Positions 63,825-64,000 of a DNA stretch of 64,000 bases are shown here, in pieces. Numbering within the stretch: the first letter of the stretch is position 1; each line of letters starts with the position of its first letter. The position numbers and the translations under genes are program-made. This stretch comes from Homalodisca vitripennis (taxonomy: Eukaryota; Arthropoda; Insecta; Hemiptera; Cicadellidae). Where the stretch lies: NCBI RefSeq assembly GCF_021130785.1, contig NC_060214.1, positions 48,297,001 through 48,361,000 of the forward strand, given 5' to 3'. The notes under the pieces were generated by a model. That model saw nothing but the letters and a program-made list of their open reading frames with translations. It had not been told where the DNA came from and ran no database searches.

Positions 63825-64000
63825 TCATCTGAGTTCACTGTTAATGGATCTAATCTCTGATATTCTGCGATTTCTGGAGGTATTGCTAACCGCACCCGTT
63901 CCCTCTTCTGGCTGGGATCCTAGGATGGATGTTGTAGCTGGCATTTGCTTTGTACACGGTGGCGTCGGTTGTCGTGCAAACACGGAGAACCCTCTTCTTT
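63825..64000 (-). CDS. Possible partial ORF at window edge, unrecognised
   Basis: On the minus strand a frame is open from the right edge (63,998) down to a TGA at 63,827-63,825, giving 57 residues. The stretch is GC-richer than almost all neighbouring DNA. The product is polar and rich in Ser, Thr, Arg, Pro and Gln, without a motif I recognise. It might be the end of a host exon or of a retrotransposon ORF continuing beyond the window. It could also be chance, since a second frame on the same strand stays open for about 40 codons. Confidence 0.25.
   Translation of the reverse strand, partial: RRGFSVFARQPTPPCTKQMPATTSILGSQPEEGTGAVSNTSRNRRISEIRSINSELR

Overview
The window is AT-rich, repeat-dense, non-coding eukaryotic DNA. 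The sequence itself shows long microsatellites, many decayed dispersed repeats, several fold-back elements and a Ty3/gypsy-class LTR retrotransposon of the kind common in insects. An arthropod, probably insect, genome is the best guess; the species cannot be told from the sequence. I found no convincing host gene, tRNA, rRNA or CRISPR array. Almost all short open frames are chance frames or lie in repeats.

The one clear coding unit is a structurally complete Ty3/gypsy-like element at 47,932-55,370, reading right to left. It has two 879-bp LTRs that look identical, with 9-bp inverted ends. Inside are a gag ORF (CCHC knuckle, SAP-like N-terminus) and a pol ORF with protease, RT, RNase H and integrase, each with its catalytic motifs visible and no internal stop. 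Pol lies in the -1 frame relative to gag. A slippery heptamer directly before the gag stop, followed by a 6-bp stem 9 nt further on, explains how it would be translated. There is no env. A diverged, shorter solo LTR of the same family lies 4 kb to the right in the opposite orientation (59,451-60,086).

The rest is a mosaic of unclassified repeats. Family R1 is about 1.3 kb, with copies at 4.13-5.44 kb and 16.62-17.92 kb plus an inverted fragment at 0.54-0.89 kb. Family R2 is about 0.5 kb with four copies (8.0, 22.6, 38.7 and 45.4 kb). Family R3 is up to 1 kb with three copies (33.0, 37.8 and 39.9 kb). R4 (3.0 and 12.9 kb) and R5 (6.06 and 55.5 kb) are inverted pairs. Fold-backs lie at 19,264-19,411, 19,574-19,733, 20,654-20,695 and 60,782-60,941, and TIR-like pairs at 1,467/1,990 and 44,640/44,875. 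Some fold-backs carry a motif resembling a hammerhead ribozyme core. Microsatellites are GT at 5.44 and 17.96 kb and AT at 6.70 and 13.54 kb.

The most interesting signals are: the -1 frameshift module; the unusual 15-bp sequence shared outside the 3' LTR and inside the 5' LTR, with no clean target-site duplication; the roughly 243-bp TATA-containing LTR segment missing from the older solo LTR; and the hammerhead-like modules in the fold-backs.
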